From the NCBI GenBank assembly GCA_003952965.2, contig CM025849.1:28458408-28522407 (forward strand): DNA of 64,000 nucleotides, read 5' to 3'. The translations under genes were made by a program, and so were the position numbers. Numbering within the stretch: position 1 is the first letter of the stretch; every line of letters starts with the position of its first letter. Origin of the DNA: Morella rubra (taxonomy: Eukaryota > Streptophyta > Magnoliopsida > Fagales > Myricaceae). The notes under the pieces were generated by a model. That model made no database searches. It saw nothing but the letters and a program-made list of their open reading frames with translations, and had not been told where the DNA came from. Shown piece by piece: positions 53,581 to 64,000 of the stretch.

Positions 53581-56500
53581 ATGACAACAGAATCAGAATC
53601 TCCTTTACTTCAACCACCAATCTCAAGTCAACCTCCATCAAATTCCTTATCATCCGTAGATGATAATCCTTCAAACCCTCTGTTTTTACATTAGGCAGAG
53701 AATCCTGGAACAGTGCTTGTGTCACAGCTCTTGCTCGGTGTATCAAACTATTCAACATGGAGTCGTTCAATGATCATGGCCTTCATGATCAAGAACAAAA
53801 TAGGATTCATTGACGGCAGTCTCATCAAGCCAAATCCTGAAAGTTCTACTTACTTCAATTGGCTCAAATGTGATATGATGGTTATAGCATGGTTGCTCTG
53901 TTCTGTTTCTAAAGAAATTGCTGGATCTGTCATGTTCGTAGATTCGGCCAAGCACGTGTGGAATGATTTAAGTGAGAGCTTTACTCAGTCGAATGGTCCT
54001 CGTATATTTCACACTCGACAAAGTCTCTCAAATCTCACTCAAAACAATGCCTCTGTCAATAACTATTTTGCCAAACTTAAACTCTACTGGGATAAATTGC
54101 AAGCTTACTGCCATATTGATCCTTGTATATTTGGCTCAGACTGCAAAGCAACAAAGTCCATCATTACAACCAGAGAACGTGAATTCATTCTTCAGTTCTT
54201 GATGGGTTTAAATGACAGATTCACCCATGGTCGTGGTTAGATTCTTCTTTATGATCCACTCCCTAACATCAACAAAGTCTTTTCCCTCATTATACAAGAG
54301 GAGGACCAACTTGGTGTTCAGATCAATCGCACACAACCTACTGTAATGGCTATTAAGTCTGATAATGGTCAAGGAGCTTGAGGAGGCAGCAAGCCCTTTA
54401 ATAAACCTCAGTGTACGCATTGTGGCAAACTTGGGCATACAATTGACAAATGTTATAGGCTGCACGGATTCCCTCCTGGTTTTAAGTTCACTAAAAGCAA
54501 GAACACTTCTGCTCAAATTGCTACCACTGATCAGGAGATAGTCAATCAAGCTCCCGGGTTGAATATGCTTCAGGAATAGTGTCAAAATTTGTTCTCTTCT
54601 CTCCAGCATCAAGCCCTCACCTTCACACCTTCACCCTCTGTTAATCATATTTCTACTCACTCTGACACATCTATTTCTCAGTCCCTCGTACCAAATTTTT
54701 CAGGCAATCACCTTCATTCATCTGTTTTTACTGTATCTCCAAGTTCATCTATTTCATCCTCAAAATCCTGGATAATTGACACGGGAGCCATTGACTAGAT
54801 GGTCAGTGATCTCACCCTTCTAACTAGTATTATTTCTACTGTCCACATTCAAGTCAAATTTCCAAATGGTCAACATGTTGTTGCCACTCATATTGGCACA
54901 GTATGTTTTACAGAAGGTTTTGTATTAACAAATGTGTTATACATTCCCTATTTTTCTGTAAATCTCATCTCAGAAAGTAAACTCACCTCTGACCTTTCTT
55001 GTTGTTTGATTTTTCTCCATGGACTCTGTTATATTCAGGACCTTTCTCATTGGAGAACGATTGGAATTGCTAAGCTGCATCAGGGCCTTTATCAGTTGCA
55101 GATTGCAGATTCTTCTATTTCTTCTGCCCATAATTCTTCTTGTAATGTCAGTTTACATAAATCCAACTTTCTATGGCATTGTCGTTTGGGACACTTGTTA
55201 GACTCACGAATGCAATTAATAAAACCATGTTTACCTAGTGCTGATATTCATTCTACATCTACTCCTATACATTGCTCTATCTGTCACTTAAGCAAACAAA
55301 GAAAGCTTCCTTTCCCAACTAGTAATTCTATCACTCAACATATTTTCCAACTTATTTATTGTGATATTTGGGGACCTTTCCCCGTCACTTCTCATGATGG
55401 TTTCAGATATTTCTTGTCAATTGTGGATGATTTTTCAAGGTGTACATAGGTATACCTTATGAAAGCTAAGTCCAAAACCCGATCCTCTCTTCAGTCATTT
55501 TATCATTTGATCAAAAATCAATTCAATCAGTCCATCAAAACCATTAGATCAGACAATGGCCCTGAATTTGCTATGACCGAATTTTACAATATTCATGGAA
55601 TCCTTCATCAAACGAGCTGTGTCTACACACCTCAGCAAAATTCTGTCGTTGAAAGGAAACACCAGCATATTCTAAATGTGGCTAGATCCCTTCGATTTGA
55701 AGCCAATCTCCCTATTTTCATTTGAAGTCATTGTATTCTCACAGCTGTCCATATAATCAACAGATTACCAACACCATTACTTCAACAAAAATCACCTTAT
55801 GAGCTTCTTTTCAGTCATCTATCAGATTATGCATATTTAAAAACCTTCGGGTGTTTAGCATATGCCTCTACTCAATCTCATTCCCGTAATAAATTTGATC
55901 CTAGGTCACTTCCTTATGTCTTTCTAGGCTATCCTTCGGGGACAAAAGGTTATAAACTCTTTGACCCTTCTACCAATAAAATTCTCATCTCTCGTCATGT
56001 TATTCTTCATGAGAATCTTTTTCCCTTTCAGGACATTTCACCTTCAGCAGCTGATAATGTTTTCTCTGACATCGTTCTTCCAAATCCTCCTATTCATATT
56101 GATGATTTACATTTTTCCACGACTCCTTCCATACTTGATAATGGCATTGTTTCCTCTTTGCATAATTCTCCATTCATCACACCAAATGCAATATCCCAAC
56201 CAAATACTTCTACTGATTTAGCTCCTATTTCTCCTTCAATTTCTTCTGATACACTGCCATCAATTCGAAAGTCCTCCAGGATTCGAAGACAACATGCTTA
56301 TCTGCAACATTATCATTGTCAGCTAGCTCAAGTGCCTCTTAGCAATTCACAATCTGTCTCTACTGCTGGCACAGGGTCTGTTTCTTCCTTTCTTTATGCT
56401 CTTTCTTCTTCCATTTCTTATGACAATCTGTCACCATCGCACAAAGCTTATACCCTTGCTGTTTCGAGTCACATTGAATCTAAGTTTTATCATCAAGCTA

Positions 56501-58012
56501 TCAAGTCATTTGCCTGGAGAGAAGCTATGCAAAATGAAATCACTGCTCTTGAACAGAATCATACCTGAGATCTCGTTGACTTACCTCCAGATAAGATTGA
56601 AATTGGGTGCAAGTGGGTCTGCAAGTGTAAATTTAAGGCTGATGGTACATTTGAGAGACACAAGGCTAGGCTGGTGGCCAAGGGGTACACACAAAAGGAA
56701 GGAATTGGTTTTTTTGATACATTTTCTCCTATTGCTAAGCTTGCAACAGTGAGGTGTCTCCTTGCTTTAGTTGCTGTCAACAAGTGGGATTTACATCAAC
56801 TTGATGTAAATAACGCTTTTCTTCATGGTGACTTGGAAGAAGAAGTGTATATGCAACTACCTCTCGGTTTCTCTCATTTGGGTGACAAAAGAGTTTGCAG
56901 ACTTAGAAAATCTTTATATGGGTTAAAATAGGCCAGCAAACAGTGGCTCTCTAAGTTTTCCACCACTTTAATTGCTTATGGCTTTCATCAATCTAAGTCT
57001 GATTATTCTCTTTTTATCAAGTCTACTAGAATAGATTTCATTGCCCTTTTAGTGTATGTTGATGATATTATACTTGCTAGTAATTCCTCATCTGCTGTCA
57101 CTTCATTGAAGACTTGGTTGGATTCTGTTTTCAAGCTCAAAGACTTAGGTCCATTAAAATTCTTTCTTGGCCTTGAAATTGCATTATCGGTCAGGGGCAT
57201 TTCTTTATGTCAACGAATGTATGTTTTGGAATTACTTGAAGACAGTGGAGTTATTAGCTGCAAAACCTGTTCGCACTCCTATGGATTCTAATTCCAGACT
57301 TAACGACAGTGATGGTGAGTTACTTGCCGACCCTAGCTCTTATCGACGCCTTGTGGGAAGACTCTTGTACCTTGTTATTACAAGACCCAGCATAGTTTTT
57401 GCTGTTAATTCTCTCAGTCAATTTCTATCTCAGCCTCGACAGCCACACCATGATGCTGCCATTCGAATTCTTAAATACTTGAAGGGATCTCCAGGTCAGG
57501 GCATTTTCTTGTCTAGTTCATCCACTATCCAGCTCAAAGCCTTCTGTGATTTTGATTGGGCAGCGTGTCCCAACACCAGGCGCTCTGTCACTGGATATAC
57601 CATTTTCTTGGGTGATTCCTTGATCTCCTGGAAATCTAAGAAGCAGGCCACTGTTAGTTGATCTTTTGCTGAGGCTGAATATAGGTCTATGGCCATGACT
57701 TGCTGTGAATTAAAGTGGTTGCTTACTTTACCTCAGGACCTTCTTATTGATCATTCGAAGCCAGCTTTACTCTTCTATGACAGTCAAGCTGCTCTACATA
57801 TTGCAGCTAACCCAGTCTTCCATGAGAGGACCAAGCATATTGACATCGATTGTCACATAGTCCGGGACATGGTGCAAACCAACTTGATCAAAACTTTCCA
57901 TGTGAAAATAGAACATCAACTGGCAGACTTGCTGACAAAGCCCCTTATTTTTGATAAGTTTGTTTCCTTAGTAGCCAAGCTCGGTCTATTCAATATTCAT
58001 AGTCCAACTTGA
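53581..58012 (+). pseudogene. Copia gag-pol polyprotein with ten nonsense codons
   Basis: The ATG at 53581 opens a single frame through gag (YSTWSRSM, SVNNYFAKLKLYWDKL), a CCHC knuckle CTHCGKLGHTIDKC (54412-54453), protease WIIDTGA (Asp at 54778), and an integrase His/Cys cluster (HCRLGH 55177-55194, C 55273, C 55282). The integrase triad is D 55363, D 55552, E 55651. Reverse transcriptase has [12 protein letters not shown] and YVDD (55 codons later region, 57055-57066). RNase H follows ([17 protein letters not shown]). In-frame stops are at 53692, 54238, 54379, 54577, 54796, 55447, 55723, 56566, 56929 and (in the shifted frame) 57659, with one frameshift near 57247. The short D-to-E spacing and NSVVERKHQH resemble RE1-like elements. 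It could not produce its own enzymes now. Confidence 0.93.
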
Positions 58013-58019
58013 GGGGGGC

Positions 58020-58184
58020 TATTAGACTCTAGATAGTTTTGGATGTATGTATAAAGTTCTAGAAGTAAAGTTGTTAGACTAATACAGTTGAGTTGGTTAG
58101 TTAGTTCTACTGAGAACTCGTGTATATAAGCTGATGTAATCTCATTAATACAATATAACGAATTATTCAATTACAGTTCTGATA
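58020..58184 (+). repeat. 3' LTR of the copia element
   Basis: This is a direct copy of the 5' LTR with five base differences by hand count. It is preceded by the polypurine tract and followed by the 'acctt' target duplication. Confidence 0.93.
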
Positions 58185-58294
58185 ACCTTGTTACTGGTTC
58201 GAATATATATACCACACCAATTCCTTCTCTATTGTTAAATCTGACCGGTTGCTAATTAATTTTTCTGCTATAGCTTCCCTCTTGTGAGGATTGA

Positions 58295-59250
58295 GGATAC
58301 AACAACAATTGGTGTCACCGGCAGTGGCAAGGAGAGCCATAAAAGTGATATGACAGTCAAGGAAGGCATTGTCAATATATTGGTTGTAAAAAGTTATCCT
58401 AATTTCCGTCCTACATCTCGTCCTTCAAATATATATGCATCGAATCTGAAGTATATGATATTGTTAGTTTCCCTTCTTCTTTTTGCTGTTGAATTAATGC
58501 ATACTAATTATGTTGTCACATCAAAATCTTCCACAGATATCCCTTCTAATTTGTGACCTTGGTTGCTTAAAGAGGCAAAGTGATAATAGCAGTGGCTAAA
58601 TGATCACATATTGCTAGAATTAGCTTTACATAGTGAGTCATCTATGATTAATTTTAGAACCTACTAAAAGGCCCATGATTTGCTAAAACAAGTCAAATGG
58701 GACTAGGGGCTTCTACCTCCAACTGCATGCCCCTGTTTCATGGGACGGATATATCTAAAAATCAAGCCAACAAAATTTGTAGTTGGCGTCTGTAGAGAAT
58801 TGAAAATTCTCTAGAGCAATGCCTTTACTCTCAGATATCGTCTAAAGATTTAAGGAAAGCGTTAACCACATATGCATTTTAACTTCATGACTAGTCAAAG
58901 TTGATTTAACTATATTGAATTTTTGTTTTTTATTTGAATTAATTCAATATTTTCTTCTATTGTGGTTTTAATTTTAATTTTATTATTCTAAATAAACACC
59001 TTGGACATTCTATCATCAAATAAATCGTTCTATCGTCCACAACACATATGTGGACGATCTATCAACAAACAAACCGTCTATCATCAAATATATCAAAACC
59101 TAGCACTACAACTGCTTATTTATTAATAATTAACTCAAGTTCTAAAAATTGAAATAGGTTTGAGCTATTTTCAAAGTACGATGACATATTCTGTTTTTTG
59201 TTTGGTCTTGAACGATTAATATCTTTTGATGATTGTGCTAATAAAAAAAA
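58295..59250. other. 3' flank of TNL-E, no gene seen
   Basis: The first ~120 bases continue homology with the sequence after the TNL-A and TNL-C micro-exon. The open frame at 58284-58556 spans that 3'UTR-like region and is not regarded as coding. There are two small hairpins: 'agagaatt/aattctct' near 58794-58811, and 'tcgtccaca/tgtggacga' at 59033-59057. 'tctatcatcaaat'-like words recur around the second. Confidence 0.5.
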
Positions 59251-59711
59251 GGAGTTAATTACACTTTGCACTCACATGATTTGGAGGGTTTGACACTTTA
59301 CACTCCCTCCTTTCAATTTTGACACATTTCACCTACGTGATTCTAGGTTCCTTCGAATTGCATCTCACCATTTATTTATCGGTTAAAATGAATGGAAATA
59401 TCAATCACGTGTTCTGCACATGGCTCACTTGCCCATTTTTGCCCCCAATATTCAAAAGGATTAATTCCATTTTGTACCCACGTGGTTTGGGGAGTCTGAC
59501 ACTTACACCTCATTCTTTTATTTTTGAAGCACTTTGCACCCACGTGTTCTGCATGTGATTGATTTTTTCTATTTGGAATAATGGATAAATTGACAGGAGG
59601 TGAAAACCGAAGTAATTCATAACCACGTGGGTGAAATGTTTCAAAATTAAAATAACGATGTGCAAAGTGTCAAGACCTCTAAACCATATGGGCGCAAAGT
59701 GTAATTAACCC
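59251..59711. mobile_element. Non-autonomous TIR element (foldback type)
   Basis: The left arm 'gttaattacactttgcactc' returns inverted at the right as 'gcgcaaagtgtaattaac'. Further paired words are 'gacactttaca' and 'ccacgtgg'. An extra internal copy of the arm starts near 59460 ('ttaattccattttgtaccc'), so the element is probably composite. A-rich flanks prevent a secure target duplication. Confidence 0.65.
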
Positions 59712-59744
59712 TAAAAAAATCTCCATATTGAAAATTTTCTTAAA

Positions 59745-60085
59745 CATGACATGCATTCTGATATTGATAGTTTGGATTTATTTTTGGAATTAAAAATTTT
59801 AAAAGAAGTAGAAAAAATAGAAATTAATACTCCAATTGAAATACTTCCTCTATTTAAAAAACTAGAATGTTTTTCGAATTATTTTATTGCACATAGAATA
59901 CTACTAACTAACATATATGTACAAAGAAGTTTTTCAAAATTAAAGATTATAAAAAAAATTATTTACTAACAACTATGTATGGTCTAGCAATTTTATCTAT
60001 CAAAAATGATTTATTGGCTAAACTTGAATACAAAAGTTTAATTAGTAATTTTGCATCTAAAAAGGCAAGAAGTAAATTTATGATT
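59745..60085 (+). pseudogene. hAT transposase C-terminal (dimerisation) fragment
   Basis: The frame contains IEILPLFKKLECFSNYFIAHRILL and QRSFSKLKIIK, followed in shifted frames by LAILSIKNDLLAKLEY-like and NFASKKARSKF-like blocks. This is the hAT family C-terminal dimerisation domain (usual core: ...SAERSFSKLKLIK...). It is a short, broken remnant with no catalytic part. Confidence 0.75.
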
Positions 60086-61531
60086 TAATTTTAATAAATT
60101 TTTTATTTTTTTAACTAACGGGCCTTATTTTTTATGACTTGCTTAATATCCCAAAAATGTTGCCACCCCTATCATGAACAGTACGTCAAAAATCTCTCTC
60201 CCTCTGTTTTGATCTCCTTCTGTTGTACATGGGTAACTCTTCCCACACTTGGAAGTTTCATCGTGTGAACCTCGTTTCCATAATTTTAAAGAAAAAGATA
60301 AGGATGGGACATGACTGAAAACAATTTTATAAAACTTTTTTAAAATAAAAAACCATTTCTTAACAAATAGAATATTCGAAACTTCCTCCATTATAATTTC
60401 CGAATTTGTACTTTTTTCGTTAAAAAAAATAATACTATAAAAGAATTTTAAATATTTCCCATGTGGTCTCTCCCTCTCCTCTTCACTATTCCAATTGACC
60501 TATTTTTCCGTTCTTTCCTTTGAATTCCGTTTTTCTTTTTCTTGGCCTCTCCCTCTCGTCCTAGACAAGCTTTTGCAACCACTTCTATCGTCAATTATTG
60601 CAATCCTTACCAATTAGAAAATGTATATTTGTGAATAGGTGATGTCAAAAGCTACAGCTCCGTCCAAAATATAAAGCGAGCGTTCAACGTACGCGTCACC
60701 AATGGCCTGGAATCCATTATTTTGGTGTGGTTTCTACTTCTTCTAGGGGCCTTGCACCGCATTACGAGTAATTGCCAAAAGATTGGGTTCACAATTTAAT
60801 TTAAATAAAATAGTTGGCAGGAATTAGAAATGGAAAACGGAGAAGAAAACATTAGAGAAAGACTTCTCGTAAATACTAAAGGTACTTGTTGAATGGACGA
60901 TCAGGGAATTGGGTTATTACTATTTCAGCCAATAATTAGATGAATAATTTCTTTTGGATTAAAATTTAATGTTTTAATTTGGGTTCTCTGACGAGTTCGT
61001 GTATGATAAGGATGAACCCGGCCGCTAGATAAATACAAATACTAAACAAACCAACCCAATATGCTCCATTATTAGATTAAGAAATTATATAAGACTTTTA
61101 AATTGGATTCAGTGATGGTTTATAAGCTCGTCTTCTCCCATCAAATGATAGACTCTTTGATGGTTTGAACAAACAGTAGGATCATCAGAATAAAGCCCCA
61201 GTTACATTATTAGACTGAATGGTAGGGTCCAGATTACCAAATATTCTCAAAGTTATAGTAACATTATCAGAGCTAGCTATAGCTGCGAATCGGAAACAAA
61301 CACCATCCATTTCAGACGAGATTCCTTGTCGAGGCCGGTTGATGCTTCCATCCGGCCACCTGGAAGTTCCTTGCCAATAACCTTTCTACTACGCGGATAC
61401 TAAGCAGGGGGGGAATTGCTTGCATATTTGTATAACTAACCCTTTTTGGTGTCCTTCCCTTCTTCCTTTTTTCCAACTCTGCAAACTATACTTGCGGCCT
61501 TAATCAGGCTTGTAAGTCTCCGATTGAATCC
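60086..61531 (+). promoter_or_regulatory. Intergenic and 5' region of TNL-D
   Basis: Nothing is recognised in 60090-61130. Bases about 61170-61480 match the orphan promoter at 48480-48815 and lead to the TNL-D ATG at 61532. They are the probable promoter and 5'UTR, though the transcription start cannot be fixed. Confidence 0.5.
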
Positions 61532-64000
61532 ATGGAAACTCCAAGAGCATCTTCATCTTGTATAGGAAATGGGGGAAAAGGAAGACGAATTGCCTGTCCA
61601 TCTTGTTCGAAAGAGGGGAAAAGAAGAAAAAAGACTTCGTTATCTTCTTCCCCTTCAACAGATCGATGGCAGCATGAAGTTTTCCTCAGTTTCTACGGCG
61701 AAGACACCCGTAAGGGTTTTACAGACCATCTATATGCTGCTTTGCAACGGAAAGGCATCCTCACCTTTAGGGACGACGAAAAACTTCAGCGAGGAAAATG
61801 TATTGATCTAGGACTCTTGAGAGCAATACAAGAATCCATATACGCAATCGTCGTTATCTCGCAGAACTATGCTTCTTCCAAATGGTGCATGATCGAACTT
61901 GTCGAGATCGTCAAATGCATGAGAGAGAAGGAAAAAATTTTGCCTGTTTTCTATCACGTGCATCCCTCAGCAGTAAGAAAACAAACTGATACATTTGCAC
62001 AAGCTTTTAATAAGCATGAAAAAGACCCAGAGGTTGACAAGGAGCATATACAAACTTGGAGGGATGCCTTGACTCAAGTGGCCAATATCTCCGGATGGTG
62101 GAGATTGGAACATCTTCTTTTTTTTTTTTTTTTTTTTTGTTGCTTCTATGAGTGCATAGAAATCTTGTTTGGTGCCTAACGTGATGAGAAACTAGCTAGA
62201 AGGATTTTCAAAAGACAAAATTGACTAGAATTTTTTTTTTCAAAGAATTACTTTTGTTTACATTATTATCATAAATCATCATCTGCTACCCTAAAACTAC
62301 TTGGCCGACTCATTCATGGATTAACATGATAAAATTGATTTGCGCCTAGAAAAAACGCAAAAAAAATAGTTTATTACTTTGTCAATCGAATTGAACCGAA
62401 GAAACATGCATGATTTGGGCTTTGGTTGTATAACCTTTCCGCGAGGATAGTCGATCTGCTAGCTCAAGTACTATTCAAAGCCAATGGAAAATTTCCAGTT
62501 CACGTACATATATATATATATATCTCTAAATAAACCTCAATTAGGTTAATTTAATGCAATGAATTAATTAAACAGTTTTCCTTTCCCTACTGGACAAAGC
62601 TAAACATCGTTTACTGTAACCATTTTATCTCTATATGACTATACAATCTCATCAAAATTGGTCTTTGAATTTTTTTTTTTTTGCAGCTACGAATCATGGA
62701 AGATTGAAAAAATCAGTGAGACTATATTTAATCAGTTGAATCATAGATTTTCAGTCGCTTATGGGAAACTTGCCGGAATAGACTCCCGTGTAAAGAAACG
62801 ATGAACTTATTTGGTGTTGGATTGAATGATGTCCGCTTCATTGGAATTCATGGGATGGGTGGAGTTGGTAAGACAACTCTATCAGAAGTTGTTTATGATA
62901 GAGTTTCTAACCATTTTGAAGCTAGATGCTTTATCGCTTCTGTCAGAGAAGCAATTGGAAATCAAGGTCTAGTTTCTTTGCAAAAACAACTTCTTTCTCA
63001 AATTCTGGAAGGGACTGAAATACAGATATGGAATGTTCATCAAGGAATCAAAATGATATCAAATAGACTACGTAATAGAAGGGTGTTTATTGTCCTTGAT
63101 GATGTGGATAGTGAAGACAGCTAGAAGCATTAGCAGGGGGCCACGATTGGTTTGGTCCAGGAAGTAGAATTATTTTTACAAGCAGAGATAGTCATTTGTT
63201 GAAGAGTCATGGAGGGAAAGATACATATCTTTATGAGGTTAAAGGGTTGAATGATAATGAAGCTTTACAACTTTTTAGCTTATCAGCCTTCAAACAACCT
63301 TATCCTGAAGAAAACTAGTGGATATGTCTAAGGGCTTTGTGGATTATGCTCAGGGTCTTCCTTTAGCTCTTAAAATTTTGGGTTCCTTTTTATATGGTCG
63401 AACGAAAGATGCATGGAAAAGTACCTGGGATGAACTTCAAGCAAATCCTAATAAGAGAATTTTAGATATTCTTCAAATAAGTTTTGATGGGCTAAAGGAC
63501 TCGCAAAAAAATTTATTTTTGGATATTGCATGTTTCTTCCATGGAGAGGTTCTGAATAACATATTGTATGATGTACTAGAAAGTTTTGGTTACTTTCCAG
63601 GCATCAACATTAGTGTTCTCGAGGAGAAATCTCTTGTATCCATCTCACGTGGAAGATTGATGATGCATGATTTGCTACGAAAAATGGGTCAGGAAATAGT
63701 TCGTCGTGAATCCCCTATAGAACCCGGCCTATGTAGTCGATTATGGTATTGGAAGGATGTCCTTCACATTTTGAAAAATAACACTGTAAGTGGATTAGTG
63801 TGATAAGTATATTTTCATATTAATTATTTTGATTAAATATATGTCAGATATTTCCACTGCATCACTCAAGCTATATTATTGTTCTTGGTTACTAGGGAAC
63901 AGAAGTTGTTGAAGGTATAGTCTTAAACTTACCTCTTTCGAAAAAGGAAAGATTGAGTGTTGAAGCCTTCTCAAGATGACAAAATTGAGAGTTCTTAAGA
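61532..64000 (+). pseudogene. TNL-D: TNL gene, best preserved, runs off the window
   Basis: The TIR exon is 61532 to about 62097: HEVFLSFYGEDTRKGFTDHL, RDDEKLQRGK and SSKWCMIELVEIVK (catalytic-Glu motif present), open throughout. NB-ARC is 62687-63785: GIDSRV, P-loop GMGGVGKTTLSEVV, kinase-2 [44 protein letters not shown] and [16 protein letters not shown]. The first LRR exon starts at 63896 (GTEVVEGIVLNLPL). It would encode a TIR-type immune receptor. As written it has four 1-nt-type frameshifts: near 62797, 63117, 63315 and 63974. The exon-1 donor is unusual: the expected 'gatag|GT' is gone, the best in-phase choice is ATG|GTGGAG at 62098, and a T20 tract follows. The few indels in otherwise clean sequence leave open that this is a functional gene with sequence errors. 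Confidence 0.85.

Larger units (their letters stand above)
53299..58184 (+). mobile_element. Near-complete Ty1/copia retrotransposon (4.9 kb)
   Basis: There are two 165-bp LTRs, a primer-binding site 'tggcatcagagc' (53464-53475, like the initiator-Met tRNA site) and a polypurine tract 'ttgaggggggc' just before the 3' LTR. A perfect 5-bp target duplication 'acctt' lies at 53294-53298 and 58185-58189. The TNL-A and TNL-C last introns ('ttgacctcgtt.ctac') show the empty site. The LTRs start TATTAGA and end TCTGATA, so the usual TG/CA has decayed or differs. By hand count they differ at 5 of 165 positions. The gag-pol is in one frame except for stops and one late frameshift. Confidence 0.95.
52480..58294 (+). 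pseudogene. TNL-E: 3' remnant of a TNL gene, interrupted by copia
   Basis: Only the last parts of a TNL survive. The tail of the LRR/C-JID exon is 52480-52593 ('aaaacttctacacttggaag'). The C-JID exon is 52701-53256 (PEWFNS-like start, then GFWVYIPVHWFSEHFENLD, KKESRGRLVYEDNASEFYRS). The micro-exon is 58274-58294 (LPSCED-stop). This copy keeps the C-JID splice acceptor 'attatag' that TNL-A and TNL-C lack. A TAG at about 52843 breaks the C-JID. The last intron holds a complete Ty1/copia element. TIR, NB-ARC and most LRRs are gone, and their place is taken by the CACTA fragment. Confidence 0.85.

Noticed and set aside
58284-58556. 90-codon open frame after the copia element
   Set aside because: It overlaps the TNL terminal micro-exon out of phase and continues into 3'UTR-like sequence; the frame is not kept in the TNL-A and TNL-C copies.
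60143-60391. Minus-strand open frame of 82 codons
   Set aside because: No domain or conserved pattern; AT-rich intergenic DNA.

Overview
This is eudicot plant nuclear DNA. It holds four degenerate TIR-NBS-LRR (TNL) resistance-gene copies, all on the + strand, with plant LTR retrotransposons (SIRE-type and RE1-like copia, chromovirus-like gypsy), CACTA/EnSpm, hAT and MULE-type DNA transposons and TTA-target MITEs. TNLs are essentially a dicot class. The sequence is AT-rich with small exons and is dominated by repeats. I cannot name the species.

Layout. 1-2180: upstream flank of the first TNL, carrying a SIRE-type solo LTR and a later ~290-bp tandem duplication. 2181-3288: MULE-type element with 9-bp target duplications, carrying a cytochrome P450 exon fragment. 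3591-8625: TNL-A (pseudogene). 8862-15110: a non-autonomous TIR element, a gypsy LTR and a decayed CACTA element with a minus-strand TNP2 transposase relic. 17276-19070: a small intact minus-strand gene (78 aa, conserved in plants, function unknown to me) with a 5'UTR intron. 19915-21085: second copy of the TNL flank. 21302-24819: ~3.5-kb gypsy solo LTR. 26970-28290: third copy of the flank, leading into TNL-C (28510-33118, pseudogene), a close paralogue of TNL-A. 36316-36485: minus-strand exon-1 fragment of an E2F transcription factor. 37862-40837: TNL-F, 5'-truncated and split by a MITE. 42076-43110: tandem repeat plus copia and LINE scraps. 43265-45525: an intact four-exon GLTP/ACD11-like sphingolipid-transfer gene on the minus strand, whose upstream region is tandemly duplicated. 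48480-58294: remains of TNL-E, consisting of a promoter relic, a CACTA fragment where the coding body should be, the 3' exons, and a nearly complete 4.9-kb Ty1/copia element in the last intron. 59251-60085: foldback element and hAT transposase relic. 61532-64000: TNL-D, the best-preserved TNL, running off the window.

The TNLs would encode cytoplasmic or nuclear immune receptors: TIR, NB-ARC, LRRs, then a C-terminal jelly-roll/Ig-like (C-JID) domain. Every copy carries single-base indels, and several carry splice-site losses. TNL-A and TNL-C share a lost splice acceptor, so part of the damage predates their duplication. TNL-D and TNL-F share an identical 110-bp intron and a common frameshift, so that duplication is very recent. 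Many remaining differences are 1-nt indels, so assembly error must be excluded before all copies are called dead. Because the flank occurs three times, several insertions can be dated against empty sites inside the window (SIRE LTR, P450-carrying MULE, copia, MITE).

The most biologically suggestive feature is an intact ACD11-type gene inside a TNL cluster, because Arabidopsis ACD11 is functionally tied to a TNL.
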